Source of the DNA: Lithodes maja
Taxonomy: Eukaryota; Arthropoda; Malacostraca; Decapoda; Lithodidae
DNA: 64,000 nt
Assembly: GCA_037953745.1 (NCBI GenBank)
Contig: JBAKBP010008001.1
Location: 30,831-94,830, forward strand
Direction of reading: 5' to 3'
Part shown: positions 52,883 through 64,000 of the stretch, one piece after another
How positions within the stretch are numbered: the first letter of the stretch is position 1
How the letters are laid out: every line of letters starts with the position of its first letter
The notes under the pieces: generated by a model
Seen by the model: only the letters and a program-made list of their open reading frames with translations
Databases searched by the model: none
What the model was told of the DNA's origin: nothing
Position numbers and translations under genes: made by a program

Positions 52883-53680
52883 TTTGGTAGTATTATAAAG
52901 CAGTATAATCTAGTAATGAATTATTGTATTATAAAGCAATATAATCTAGTAATTAATTATTGTATTATAAAGCAGTATAATCTAGTAATGAATTATTGTA
53001 TTTGGTAGTATTATAAAGCAGTATAATCTAGTAATGAATTATTGTATTTGGTAGTATTATAAAGCAGTATAATCTAGTAATGAATTATTGTATTTGGTAG
53101 TATTATAAAGCAGTATAATCTAGTAATGAATTATTGTATTTGGTAGTATTATAAAGCAGTATAATCTAGTAATGAATTATTGTATTTGGTAGTATTATAA
53201 AGCAGTATAATCTAGTAATGAATTATTGTATTTGGTAGTATTATAAAGCAGTATAATCTAGTAATGAATTATTGTATTTGGTAGTATTATAAAGCAGTAT
53301 AATCTAGTAATGAATTATTGTATTTGGTAGTATTATAAAGCAGTATAATCTAGTAATGAATTATTGTATTTGGTAGTATTATAAAGCAGTATAATCTAGT
53401 AATGAATTATTGTATTTGGTAGTATTATAAAGCAGTATAATCTAGTAATGAATTATTGGATTTGGTAGTATTATAAAGCAGTATAATCTAGTAATGAATT
53501 ATTGTATTTGGTAGTATTATAAAGCAGTATAATCTAGTAATGAATTATTGTATTTGGTAGTATTATAATCTAGTAATGAATTATTGTATTTGGTAGTATT
53601 ATAAAGCAGTATAATCTAGTAATGAATTATTGTATTTGGTAGTATTATAAAGCAGTATAATCTAGTAATGAATTATTGTA
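52883..53680. repeat. 46-bp minisatellite, about 17 copies
   Basis: Unit tttggtagtattataaagca plus gtataatctagtaatgaatt plus attgta; 46-base period checked at 53001 and 53047. The second and third copies lack tttggtagt, and one copy near 53560 lacks aaagcagtata. Confidence 0.93.
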
Positions 53681-53714
53681 TTTTATGGTGTCTCGGTGTA
53701 TAACACCTATTGGA

Positions 53715-55044
53715 AAATATTATCAAGGAAGTGGGTTACTAAATATTATCAAGGAAGTGGGTTACTAAATATTATCAAGGAAGTGGGTTACTAAATATTA
53801 TCAAGGAAGTGGGTTACTAAATATTATCAAGGAAGTGGGTTACTAAATATTATCAAGGAAGTGGGTTACTAAATATTATCAAGGAAGTGGGTTACTAAAT
53901 ATTATCAAGGAAGTGGGTTACTAAATATTATCAAGGAAGTGGGTTTCTAAATATTATCAAGGAAGTGGGTTACTAAATATTATCAAGGAAGTGGGTTACT
54001 AAATATTATCAAGGAAGTGGGTTACTAAATATTATCAAGGAAGTGAGTTACTAAATATTATCAAGGAAGTGGGTTACTAAATATTATCAAGGAAGTGGGT
54101 TACTAAATATTATCAAGGAAGTGGGTTACTAAATATTATCAAGGAAGTTGGTTACTAAATATTATCAAGGAAGTGGGTTACTAAATATTATCAAGGAAGT
54201 GGGTTACTAAATATTATCAAAGAAGTGGGTTACTAAATATTATCAAGGAAGTGGGTTACTAAATATTATCAAGGAAGTGGGTTACTAAATATTATCAAGG
54301 AAGTGGGTTACTAAATATTATCAAGGAAGTGGGTTACTAAATATTATCAAAGAAGTGGGTTACTAAATAGTATCAAGGAAGTGGGTTACTAAATATTATC
54401 AAAGAAGTGGGTTACTAAATATTATCAAAGAAGTGGGTTACTAAATATTATCAAGGAAGTGGGTTACTAAATATTATCAAAGAAGTGGGTTACTAAATAT
54501 TATCAAAGAAGTGGGTTACTAAATATTATTAAGGAAGTGGGTTACTAAATATTATCAAGGAAGTGGGTTACTAAATATTATCAAAGAAGTGGGTTACTAA
54601 ATATTATCAAGGAAGTGGGTTACTAAATATTATCAAAGAAGTGGGTTACTAAATATTATCAAGGAAGTGGGTTACTAAATATTATCAAAGAAGTGGGTTA
54701 CTAAATATTATCAAGGAAGTGGGTTACTAAATATTATCAAGGAAGTGGGTTACTAAATATTATCAAAGAAGTGGGTTACAAAATATTATCAAGGAAGTGG
54801 GTTACTAAATATTATCAAAGAAGTGGGTTACTAAATATTATCAAAAAAGTGGGTTACTAAATATTATCAAGGAAGTGGGTTACTAAATATTATCAAAGAA
54901 GTGGGTTACTAAATATTATCAAGGAAGTGGGTTACTAAATATTATCAAAGAAGTGGGTTACTAAATATTATCAAGGAAGTTGGTTACTAAATATTATCAA
55001 GGAAGTGGGTTACTAAATATTATCAAGGAAATGGGTTACTAAAT
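53715..55044. repeat. 26-bp minisatellite, about 51 copies
   Basis: Unit aaatattatcaaggaagtgg plus gttact. A GGAAG/AGAAG polymorphism is almost all GG in the left half and mixes GG and AG in the right half. Confidence 0.94.
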
Positions 55045-55105
55045 GTTATAGCAAACTGCATAGGCCTACAGTATGTATTTCGTGCATAACTCAATACTGT
55101 AAAAT

Positions 55106-55237
<132 letters not shown>

Positions 55238-55833
55238 CAGATATGATAACATATCATATCACTGTAATAAGCAGTAGTAAACAAATGGTAGACATATCTC
55301 ACGTCGGATATATATATATTGAACAATTAATTAACATCGAGGCAAACATTTGTGGTAAAGCATTTCCCTCATGAGTTATTGGTATATTTAGAGTAGCTGG
55401 TAACCGTGTTTAAACTTTGATACAAAATGCGTCTCTATTCATGGTGTTCTAAAGCTGGTTTTCCTGTGTCGACTGCTAAACTATCACCTTTCCTCCCCCG
55501 AACTACATACTTGCATAGTTTGAGTCTCGTTTAACCCTTATTGCTTTCTGACATTAGGCAGAGATTAGTATGGATCTTCATATAGAGCTTTATACCAACT
55601 GTTCTGCTACTACTGGAACACCACAGTTATTACAGTTCAGGCCTGCCAACATTATTCAGGATAAAGCCTATGACCCTAACTATTCAGTTACACTATTAAT
55701 CTAATTGATTCTGATTAACTTGCACTAAAGATTAACGTTAATAATAGATGTGTGCTAATGTAGAAGCAATACAAATAATAATTGCAAAAGTAAATGAAAA
55801 ATCTATTGGTATCCCTTAAGAACCGAGACAACA

Positions 55834-55877
<44 letters not shown>

Positions 55878-56317
55878 CTATAGCAGGAATTAGATAATCA
55901 TTTTCTTACCGATTACCTTGTATTTAATATTTGATAAAATATAACTGTCCATTTTAAGTAGGATAGATGGTTAATAGCTATTACTGAACTTATATTTCGT
56001 ATTTGCATACGTATGCATTGAGCATCGGCATGCTTCGAAATAACACTCGTTCCAAGTGAAAAGCGATTATGAGAATTATTTATTTAATCATATAGATGAC
56101 ATATACTCGATAAAGTTCAGTATAATTAAGACAACACTAGAGTGCTACGTTAATATCGTATCTGTGAGACTGTTTGGGAAGTGAGTTTTCAATAATTTCA
56201 CTATCAGTTGCTACGCGGATATAATGCTCTCCTGATTATGATATATCCGCGAAAAGATAAGTAGATATCTAGTTTGTTATAAATGTAGGACATACCTCGT
56301 TGAAGTCTGTAAAACTG

Positions 56318-56391
56318 TCTTCATAGCGTAATGCACAAATGCACTGAATTTCGGTGTGAGCATCCTAGGTTCGAATCCCTGGACTGTCACA
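56318..56391 (+). repeat. tRNA-like sequence (pseudogene or SINE head)
   Basis: B box aggttcgaatcc with a short T-arm. The A-box region (catagcgtaatgcac) is weak. No complete cloverleaf. Confidence 0.35.
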
Positions 56392-56542
56392 TGTATTTGT
56401 TGATTTCATGATTTGAGTTTAGAAGTAAAGTTTGTTGGTGGAGAACACACATGAAATACCCTTTTGATAGAGGGGGCCCTCTCCCCCCTCCCCAAAACAA
56501 AATGAATGACTGCAGTGAACATGGTCATACATTAAAATGGCA

Positions 56543-56545
<3 letters not shown>

Positions 56546-56602
<57 letters not shown>
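56546..56602. repeat. (TA)n microsatellite
   Basis: About 27 TA units followed by gagagaga. From 56610 to 57169 no gene is recognised. Confidence 0.93.
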
Positions 56603-56610
<8 letters not shown>

Positions 56611-57169
56611 CACAGAGAGAAAGTGTTACTATTCTCGAATATGCACCAAAAAGCCTAACCACGGATCGAGCATTGAATGAATATGCCACTTATAATCAAT
56701 TAAGCAATCCATACAATATGTTTTTTAGTAAGTTCCAACATCTCTTCAGAGGTATTCAAAAATTACAAGATTGCCATTTCAATGTGCAAATCCATTAAAT
56801 ACCAATGCATATTTTGCGGGTGGGTGAATACTATCGATCTATCTATCTATTGCCTGACGCCGTGATCCCCGGCCACGGGTGAATACAATAATTTGTAAAA
56901 TAACTAGAAGGGGTTATGGTATTGGAAATTTACGTTATAAATACAAACATGATAGAATACTAATTACGCATAAATCATAAGTGTTTGTGTGTCAAACTAC
57001 GGATAGGTGACAGATAGTGTAAATGAGCTTCATTCTGTAAAATCAGATAATTTATTGCAACATTGTTCTGGCATATATAGAATATATATAGATTACTTAT
57101 TACTGACATGGTCTCGGCCCCGTTGCAAGGTTACTTTATTCTGTGTTCGTGGAAAACAATGGTTGTAGT

Positions 57170-57405
57170 CGGCGGTTTCCTCCTGTGTGGGGTTGGGGTA
57201 GGGTGTGAGTGGGGGGCCTGCTTGTTTAATTTCTCCATTATAGGGTAGGGGAAGGAAGGGGTGACGGACTGGCACCATCCCGTCCCTTCTGCCTGGGGTA
57301 GGAGTAGTAAGGGGGACTGGGCACGGACCATCCCGTTCCTACCTTCTGGGGTAATAGGAGTAGGGGGTAAACCCTATGCAGGGACATTCACTTTTGGGTG
57401 TACCG
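57170..57405 (+). repeat. Dispersed repeat shared with 52352-52545 (inverse)
   Basis: Contains two internal near-duplicates of caccatcccgt-ccttctgggg around 57275-57360, and ends in gggacattcacttttgggtg. Function unknown. From 57406 to 58232 there is no recognised gene; a duplicated 36-bp segment (taataaacatggcgtatggc and following) lies at 58022-58093. Confidence 0.6.
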
Positions 57406-58232
57406 CCCAGCGGGGTGTTTTTAGCCAAAATAGGGCTGTTTACGTGATCATTTTCATGCCTAAATAAGACCCAGAGCGTAAAACAAGTATCTATTCCTGA
57501 AAGTGCATAAACAGAGCTTTCCAATGACACCATAACGATCCTTTTATGACAGCTAGTTTTCTTGCAACAACCGCGCAACACGAGTGCAAAAAGCATGTAA
57601 TTCGGTACTTTCCCCATACAATTCAGTATGTAGCGAGTGAGAGAGGGAGGAAGGAGGTGGGATTCGTGTCAGTAGGTTCGCCGTGGTGGTCTGGAGCAGT
57701 CATACGCTCGCTACTCTCCTGCCACCACTTGTCTCTCTCTCTCTCAGCAACATTACGTGCTGAAATTGCCACACGACCTATGTCGCGCGCCGCCAGATAG
57801 TCCAGATTTATTATACTCGACTTATGTTGCTCGCCGCTAGTTAAGGTGTTGTTTTGTATGTATTTGGGAGCTTTTTCACTAGGTATATTTCAGCTTATTA
57901 AGTGATAAAATGTATTACATTAGATCCATTTTATTTCCAATAGGATAATACTTATTTTGTATATTTTTAGAATCAGTCTGTATAACTTGAAGATGGCACC
58001 TTGTTGATGCCGAAAATTCGAGTAATAAACATGGCGTATGGCGCAGCTCTATCTCTATTAATAAACATGGCGTATGGCGCAGCTCTATCTCTATTCTTCC
58101 TTTTGTTATGGAAACTGCGGTGCCCTCTATATATATATATATATATGTCATTTAGCGCTTGGGAGTGTTTGTTCTTTAAAACTTGATGGAGGTCTAGCGG
58201 GGAAACTAAACAAAAAAAATATATATAAATAT

Positions 58233-61200
58233 ATGTACACTCGGATGCCATTGTCTCTAGCCCACTCATATAATAATATATGTACACTCGGATGCCATTG
58301 TCTCTAGCCCACTCATATAATAATATATGTACACTCGGATGCCATTGTCTCTAGCCCACTCATATAATAATATATGTACACTCGGATGCCATTGTCTCTA
58401 GCCCACTCATATAATAATATATGTACACTCGGATGCCATTGTCTCTAGCCCACTCATATAATAATATATGTACACTCGGATGCCATTGTCTCTAGCCCAC
58501 TCATATAATAATATATGTACACTCGGATGCCATTGTCTCTAGCCCACTCATAAAATAATATATGTACACTCGGATTCCATTGTCTCTAGCCCACTCATAT
58601 AATAATATATGTACACTCGGATGCCATTGTCTCTAGCCCACTCATATAATAATATATGTACACTCAGATGCCATTGTCTCTAGCCCACTCATATAATAAT
58701 ATATGTACACTTGGATGCCATTGTCTCTAGCCCACTCATATAATAATATATGTACACTCGGATGCCATTGTCTCTAACCCACTCATAATTAATAATATAT
58801 GTACACTCGGATGCCATTGTCTCTAGCCGACTCATATAATAATATATGTACACTCGGATGCCATTGTCTCTAGCCCACTCATATAATAATATATGTACAC
58901 TCGGATGCCATAGTCTCTAGCCCACTCATATAATAATATATGTACACTCGGATGCCATAGTCTTTAGCCCACTCATATAATAATATATGTACACTCGGAT
59001 GCCATTGTCTCTAGCCCACTCATATAATAAATGTACACTCGGATGCCATTGTCTCTAGCCCACTCATATAATAATATATGTACACTCGGATGCCATTGTC
59101 TCTAGCCCACTCATATAATAATATATGTACACTCGGATGCCATTGTCTCTAGCCCACTCATATAATAATATATGTACACTCGGATGCCATTGTCTCTAGC
59201 CCAGTCATATAATAATATATGTACACTCGGATGCCATTGTCTCTAACCCACTCATATAATAACATATGTACACTCGGATGCCATTGTCTCTAGCTGACTC
59301 ATATAATAATATATGTACACTCGGATGCCATTGTCTCTAGCCCACTCATATAATAATATATGTACACTCGGATGCCATAGTCTCTAGCCCACTCATATAA
59401 TAATATATGTACACTCGGATGCCATAGTCTTTAGCCCACTCATATAATAATATATGTACACTCGGATGCCATTGTCTCTAGCCCACTCATATAATAATAT
59501 ATGTACACTCGGATGCCATTGTCTCTAGCCCACTCATATAATAATATATGTACACTCGGATGCCATTGTCTCTAGCCCACTCATATAATAATATATGTAC
59601 ACTCGGATGCCATTGTCTCTAGCCCACTCATATAATAATATATGTACACTCGGATGCCGTTGTCTCTAGCCCACTCATATAATAATATATGTACACTCGG
59701 ATGCCATTGTCTCTAGCCCACTCATATAATAATATATGTACACTCGGATGCCATTGTCTCTAGCCCACTCATATAATAATATATGTACACTCGGATGCCA
59801 TTGTCTCTAGCCCACTCATATAATAATATATGTACACTCGGATGCCATTGTCTCTAGCCCACTCATATAATAATATATGTACACTCGGATGCCATTGTCT
59901 CCAACCCACTCATATAATAATATATGTACACTCGGATGCCATTGTCTCTAGCCCACTTATATAATAATATATGTACACTCGGATGCCATTGTCTCTAACC
60001 CACTCATATAATAATATATGTACACTCGGATGCCATTGTCTCTAACCCACTCATATAATAATATATGTACACTCGGATGCCATTGTCTCCCACCCACTCA
60101 TATAATAATATATGTACACTCGGATGCCATTGTCTCTAACCCACTCATATAATAATATATGTACACTCGGATGCCATTGTCTCTAACCCACTCATATAAT
60201 AATATATGTACACTCGGATGCCATTGTCTCTAACCCACTCATATAATAATATATGTACACTCGGATGCCATTGTCTCTAACCCACTCATATAATAATATA
60301 TGTACACTCGGATGCCATTGTCTCTAACCCACTCATATAATAATATATGTACACTCGGATGCCATTGTCTCTAACCCACTCATATAATAATATATGTACA
60401 CTCGGATGCCATTATCTCTAGCCCACTCATATAATAACATATGTACACTCGGATGCCATTGTCTCTAGCTGACTCATATAATAATATATGTACACTCGGA
60501 TGCCATTGTCTCTAGCCCACTCATATAATAATATATGTACACTCGGATGCCATTGTCTCTAGCCCACTCATATAATAATATATGTACACTCGGATGCCAT
60601 TGTCTCTAGCCCACTCATATAATAATATATGTACACTCGGATGCCATTGTCTCTAGCCCACTCATATAATAATATATGTACACTCGGATGCCATTGTCTC
60701 TAACCCACTCATATAATAATATATGTACACTCGGATGCCATTGTCTCTAACCCACTCATATAATAATATATGTACACTCGGATGCCATTGTCTCTAGCCC
60801 ACTCATATAATAATATATGTACACTCGGATACCATTGTCTCTAGCCCACTCATATAATAATATATGTACACTCGGATGCCATTGTCTCTAGCCCACTCAT
60901 ATAATAATATATGTACACTCGGATGCCATTGTCTCTAACCCACTCATATAATAATATATGTACACTCGGATGCCATTGTCTCTAGCCCACTCATATAATA
61001 ATATATGTACACTCGGATGCCATTGTCTCTAGCCCACTCATATAATAATATATGTACACTCGGATGCCATTGTCTCCAACCCACTCATATAATAATATAT
61101 GTACACTCGGATGCCATTGTCTCTAGCCCACTCATATAATAATATATGTACACTCGGATGCCATTGTCTCTAACCCACTCATATAATAATATATGTCCAC

Positions 61201-64000
61201 TCGGATGCCATTGTCTCTAGCCCACTCATATAATAATATATGTACACTCGGATGCCATTGTCTCTAGCCCACTCATATAATAATATATGTACACTCGGAT
61301 GCCATTGTCTCTAACCCACTCATATAATAATATATGTACACTCGGATGCCATTGTCTCTAGCCCACTCATATAATAATATATGTACACTCGGATGCCATT
61401 GTCTCTAGCCCACTCATATAATAATATATGTACACTCGGATGCCATTGTCTCTAGCCCACTCATATAATAATATATGTACACTCGGATGCCATTGTCTCT
61501 AGCCCACTCATATAATAATATATGTACACTCGGATGCCATTGTCTCTAGCCCACTCATATAATAATATATGTACACTCGGATGCCATTGTCTCTAGCCCA
61601 CTCATATAATAATATATGTCCACTCGGATGCCATTGTCTCTAGCCCACTCATATAATAATATATGTACACTCGGATGCCATTGTCTCTAGCCCACTCATA
61701 TAATAATATATGTACACTCGGATGCCATTGTCTCTAGCCCACTCATATAATAATATATGTACACTCGGATGCCATTGTCTCTAGCCCACTCATATAATAA
61801 TATATGTACACTCGGATGCCATTGTCTCTAGCCCACTCATATAATAATATATGTACACTCGGATGCCATTGTCTCTAGCCCACTCATATAATAATATATG
61901 TACACTCGGATGCCATTGTCTCTAGCCCACTCATATAATAATATATGTACACTCGGATGCCATTGTCTCTAGCCCACTCATATAATAATATATGTACACT
62001 CGGATGCCATTGTCTCTAGCCCACTCATATAATAATATATGTACACTCGGATGCCATTGTCTCTAGCCCACTCATATAATAATATATGTACACTCGGATG
62101 CCATTGTCTCTAGCCCACTCATATAATAATATATGTACACTCGGATGCCATTGTCTCTAGCCCACTCATATAATAATATATGTACACTCGGATGCCATTG
62201 TCTCTAACCCACTCATATAATAATATATGTACACTCGGATGCCATTGTCTCTAACCCACTCATATAATAATATATGTACACTCGGATGCCATTGTCTCTA
62301 GCCCACTCATATAATAATATATGTACACTCGGATGCCATTGTCTCTAGCCCACTCATATAATAATATATGTACACTCGGATGCCATTGTCTCTAGCCCAC
62401 TCATATAATAATATATGTACACTCGGATGCCATTGTCTCTAACCCACTCATATAATAATATATGTACACTCGGATGCCATTGTCTCTAGCCCACTCATAT
62501 AATAATATATGTACACTCGGATGCCATTGTCTCTAGCCCACTCATATAATAATATATGTACACTCGGATGCCATTGTCTCTAGCCCACTCATATAATAAT
62601 ATATGTACACTCGGATGCCATTGTCTCTAGCCCACTCATATAATAATATATGTACACTCGGATGCCATTGTCTCTAACCCACTCATATAATAATATATGT
62701 ACACTCGGATGCCATTGTCTCTAGCCCACTCATATAATAATATATGTACACTCGGATGCCATTGTCTCTAGCCCACTCATATAATAATATATGTACACTC
62801 GGATGCCATTGTCTCTAACCCACTCATATAATAATATATGTACACTCGGATGCCATTGTCTCTAACCCACTCATATAATAATATATGTACACTCGGATGC
62901 CATTGTCTCTAGCCCACTCATATAATAATATATGTACACTCGGATGCCATTGTCTCTAACCCACTCATATAATAATATATGTACACTCGGATGCCATTGT
63001 CTCTAGCCCACTCATATAATAATATATGTACACTCGGATGCCATTGTCTCTAGCCCACTCATATAATAATATATGTACACTCGGATGCCATTGTCTCTAG
63101 CCCACTCATATAATAATATATGTACACTCGGATGCCATTGTCTCTAGCCCACTCATATAATAATATATGTACACTCGGATGCCATTGTCTCTAGCCCACT
63201 CATATAATAATATATGTACACTCGGATGCCATTGTCTCTAGCCCACTCATATAATAATATATGTACACTCGGATGCCATTGTCTCTAGCCCACTCATATA
63301 ATAATATATGTACACTCGGATGCCATTGTCTCTAGCCCACTCATATAATAATATATGTACACTCGGATGCCATTGTCTCTAGCCCACTCATATAATAATA
63401 TATGTACACTCGGATGCCATTGTCTCTAGCCCACTCATATAATAATATATGTACACTCGGATGCCATTGTCTCTAGCCCACTCATATAATAATATATGTA
63501 CACTCGGATGCCATTGTCTCTAGCCCACTCATATAATAATATATGTACACTCGGATGCCATTGTCTCTAGCCCACTCATAATAATATATGTACACTCGGA
63601 TGCCATTGTCTCTAGCCCACTCATATAATAATATATGTACACTCGGATGCCATTGTCTCTAGCCCACTCATATAATAATATATGTACACTCGGATGCCAT
63701 TGTCTCTAGCCCACTCATATAATAATATATGTACACTCGGATGCCATTGTCTCTAACCCACTCATATAATAATATATGTACACTCGGATGCCATTGTCTC
63801 TAGCCCACTCATATAATAATATATGTACACTCGGATGCCATTGTCTCTAGCCCACTCATATAATAATATATGTACACTCGGATGCCATTGTCTCTAGCCC
63901 ACTCATATAATAATATATGTACACTCGGATGCCATTGTCTCTAGCCCACTCATATAATAATATATGTACACTCGGATGCCATTGTCTCTAGCCCACTCAT
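58233..64000. repeat. 47-bp satellite, about 123 copies, continuing past the window
   Basis: Unit atgtacactcggatgccatt plus gtctctagcccactcatata plus ataatat; the 47-base period is checked from tgtacac at 58234 and 58281. The main variant is TCTAACCC for TCTAGCCC. Rare variants (GCCATAGTC, TAGCTGACTC, AACATATG) recur together at fixed distances, showing block duplication. No spacer diversity, so not a CRISPR array. No ORF of interest. Confidence 0.96.

Noticed and set aside
58233..64000. CRISPR-like or coding repeat array
   Set aside because: 47-bp head-to-tail units with no spacers and stops in all frames. It is satellite DNA.

Overview
This window is eukaryotic repeat DNA. I found no convincing intact host protein gene. 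It is packed with LTR and non-LTR retrotransposons, piggyBac-type (TTAA-flanked) miniature elements, tRNA-headed SINE-like repeats, long foldbacks and several kilobase-scale minisatellites. CCTAA/TTAGG telomere-type repeats (29651-29688, 45294-45314), the mix of element families and the heavy tandem-repeat load suggest an arthropod, most plausibly a decapod crustacean. That assignment is inference, not proof.

Left part (1-5167): the 3' half of a Ty3/gypsy-type element, called element A here. Integrase lies upstream of reverse transcriptase and RNase H, followed by a purine tract and a 1.8 kb LTR. This inverted pol order is the hallmark of the Gmr1 clade. Next come a 28-bp minisatellite (5519-7376), SINE-like and foldback repeats (7467-9645), and a CR1/Jockey-group LINE (10076-13150) with a stop codon in its YADD motif. 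A stretch of MITEs, microsatellites and LINE tails runs to 19354.

Middle part (19355-43776): two complete LTR elements of one family related to A. Element B is 19355-28232 with 4-bp target duplication TTAT; element C is 35701-43772 with target duplication CAAG. Both have LTRs of about 1850 bp. Both encode Gag (coiled coil, SCAN-like capsid end, CCHC knuckle) and a DTG protease, but integrase and RT are reduced to rearranged, catalytically dead remnants. The remnant is nevertheless read as one long frame: uninterrupted for 1225 codons in C, and broken in B only by a 2-bp deletion. Four length differences between B and C are all multiples of three. I read B and C as a non-autonomous, Gag-protease-coding lineage mobilised in trans by relatives of A. 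C sits inside the ORF2 of a decayed CR1-like LINE. B carries a 628-bp TTAA element in its 3' LTR. Between B and C are LINE fragments (including an RNase H-bearing one at 31157-32770), tRNA-like repeats and a 102-bp tandem repeat.

Right part (43777-64000): more LINE fragments, a large compound palindrome with a TTAA MITE at its apex (45410-46046), a second copy of that MITE (46566-46946), and a CR1-like LINE on the minus strand (47355-50742) that keeps the end of an ORF1 esterase domain. Then come tandem arrays with units of 56, 46 and 26 bp, AG and AT microsatellites, and a 47-bp satellite that fills 58233 to the window edge (about 123 copies) and shows higher-order duplication.

All family calls rest on motifs read by eye. 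No alignments or database searches were run.
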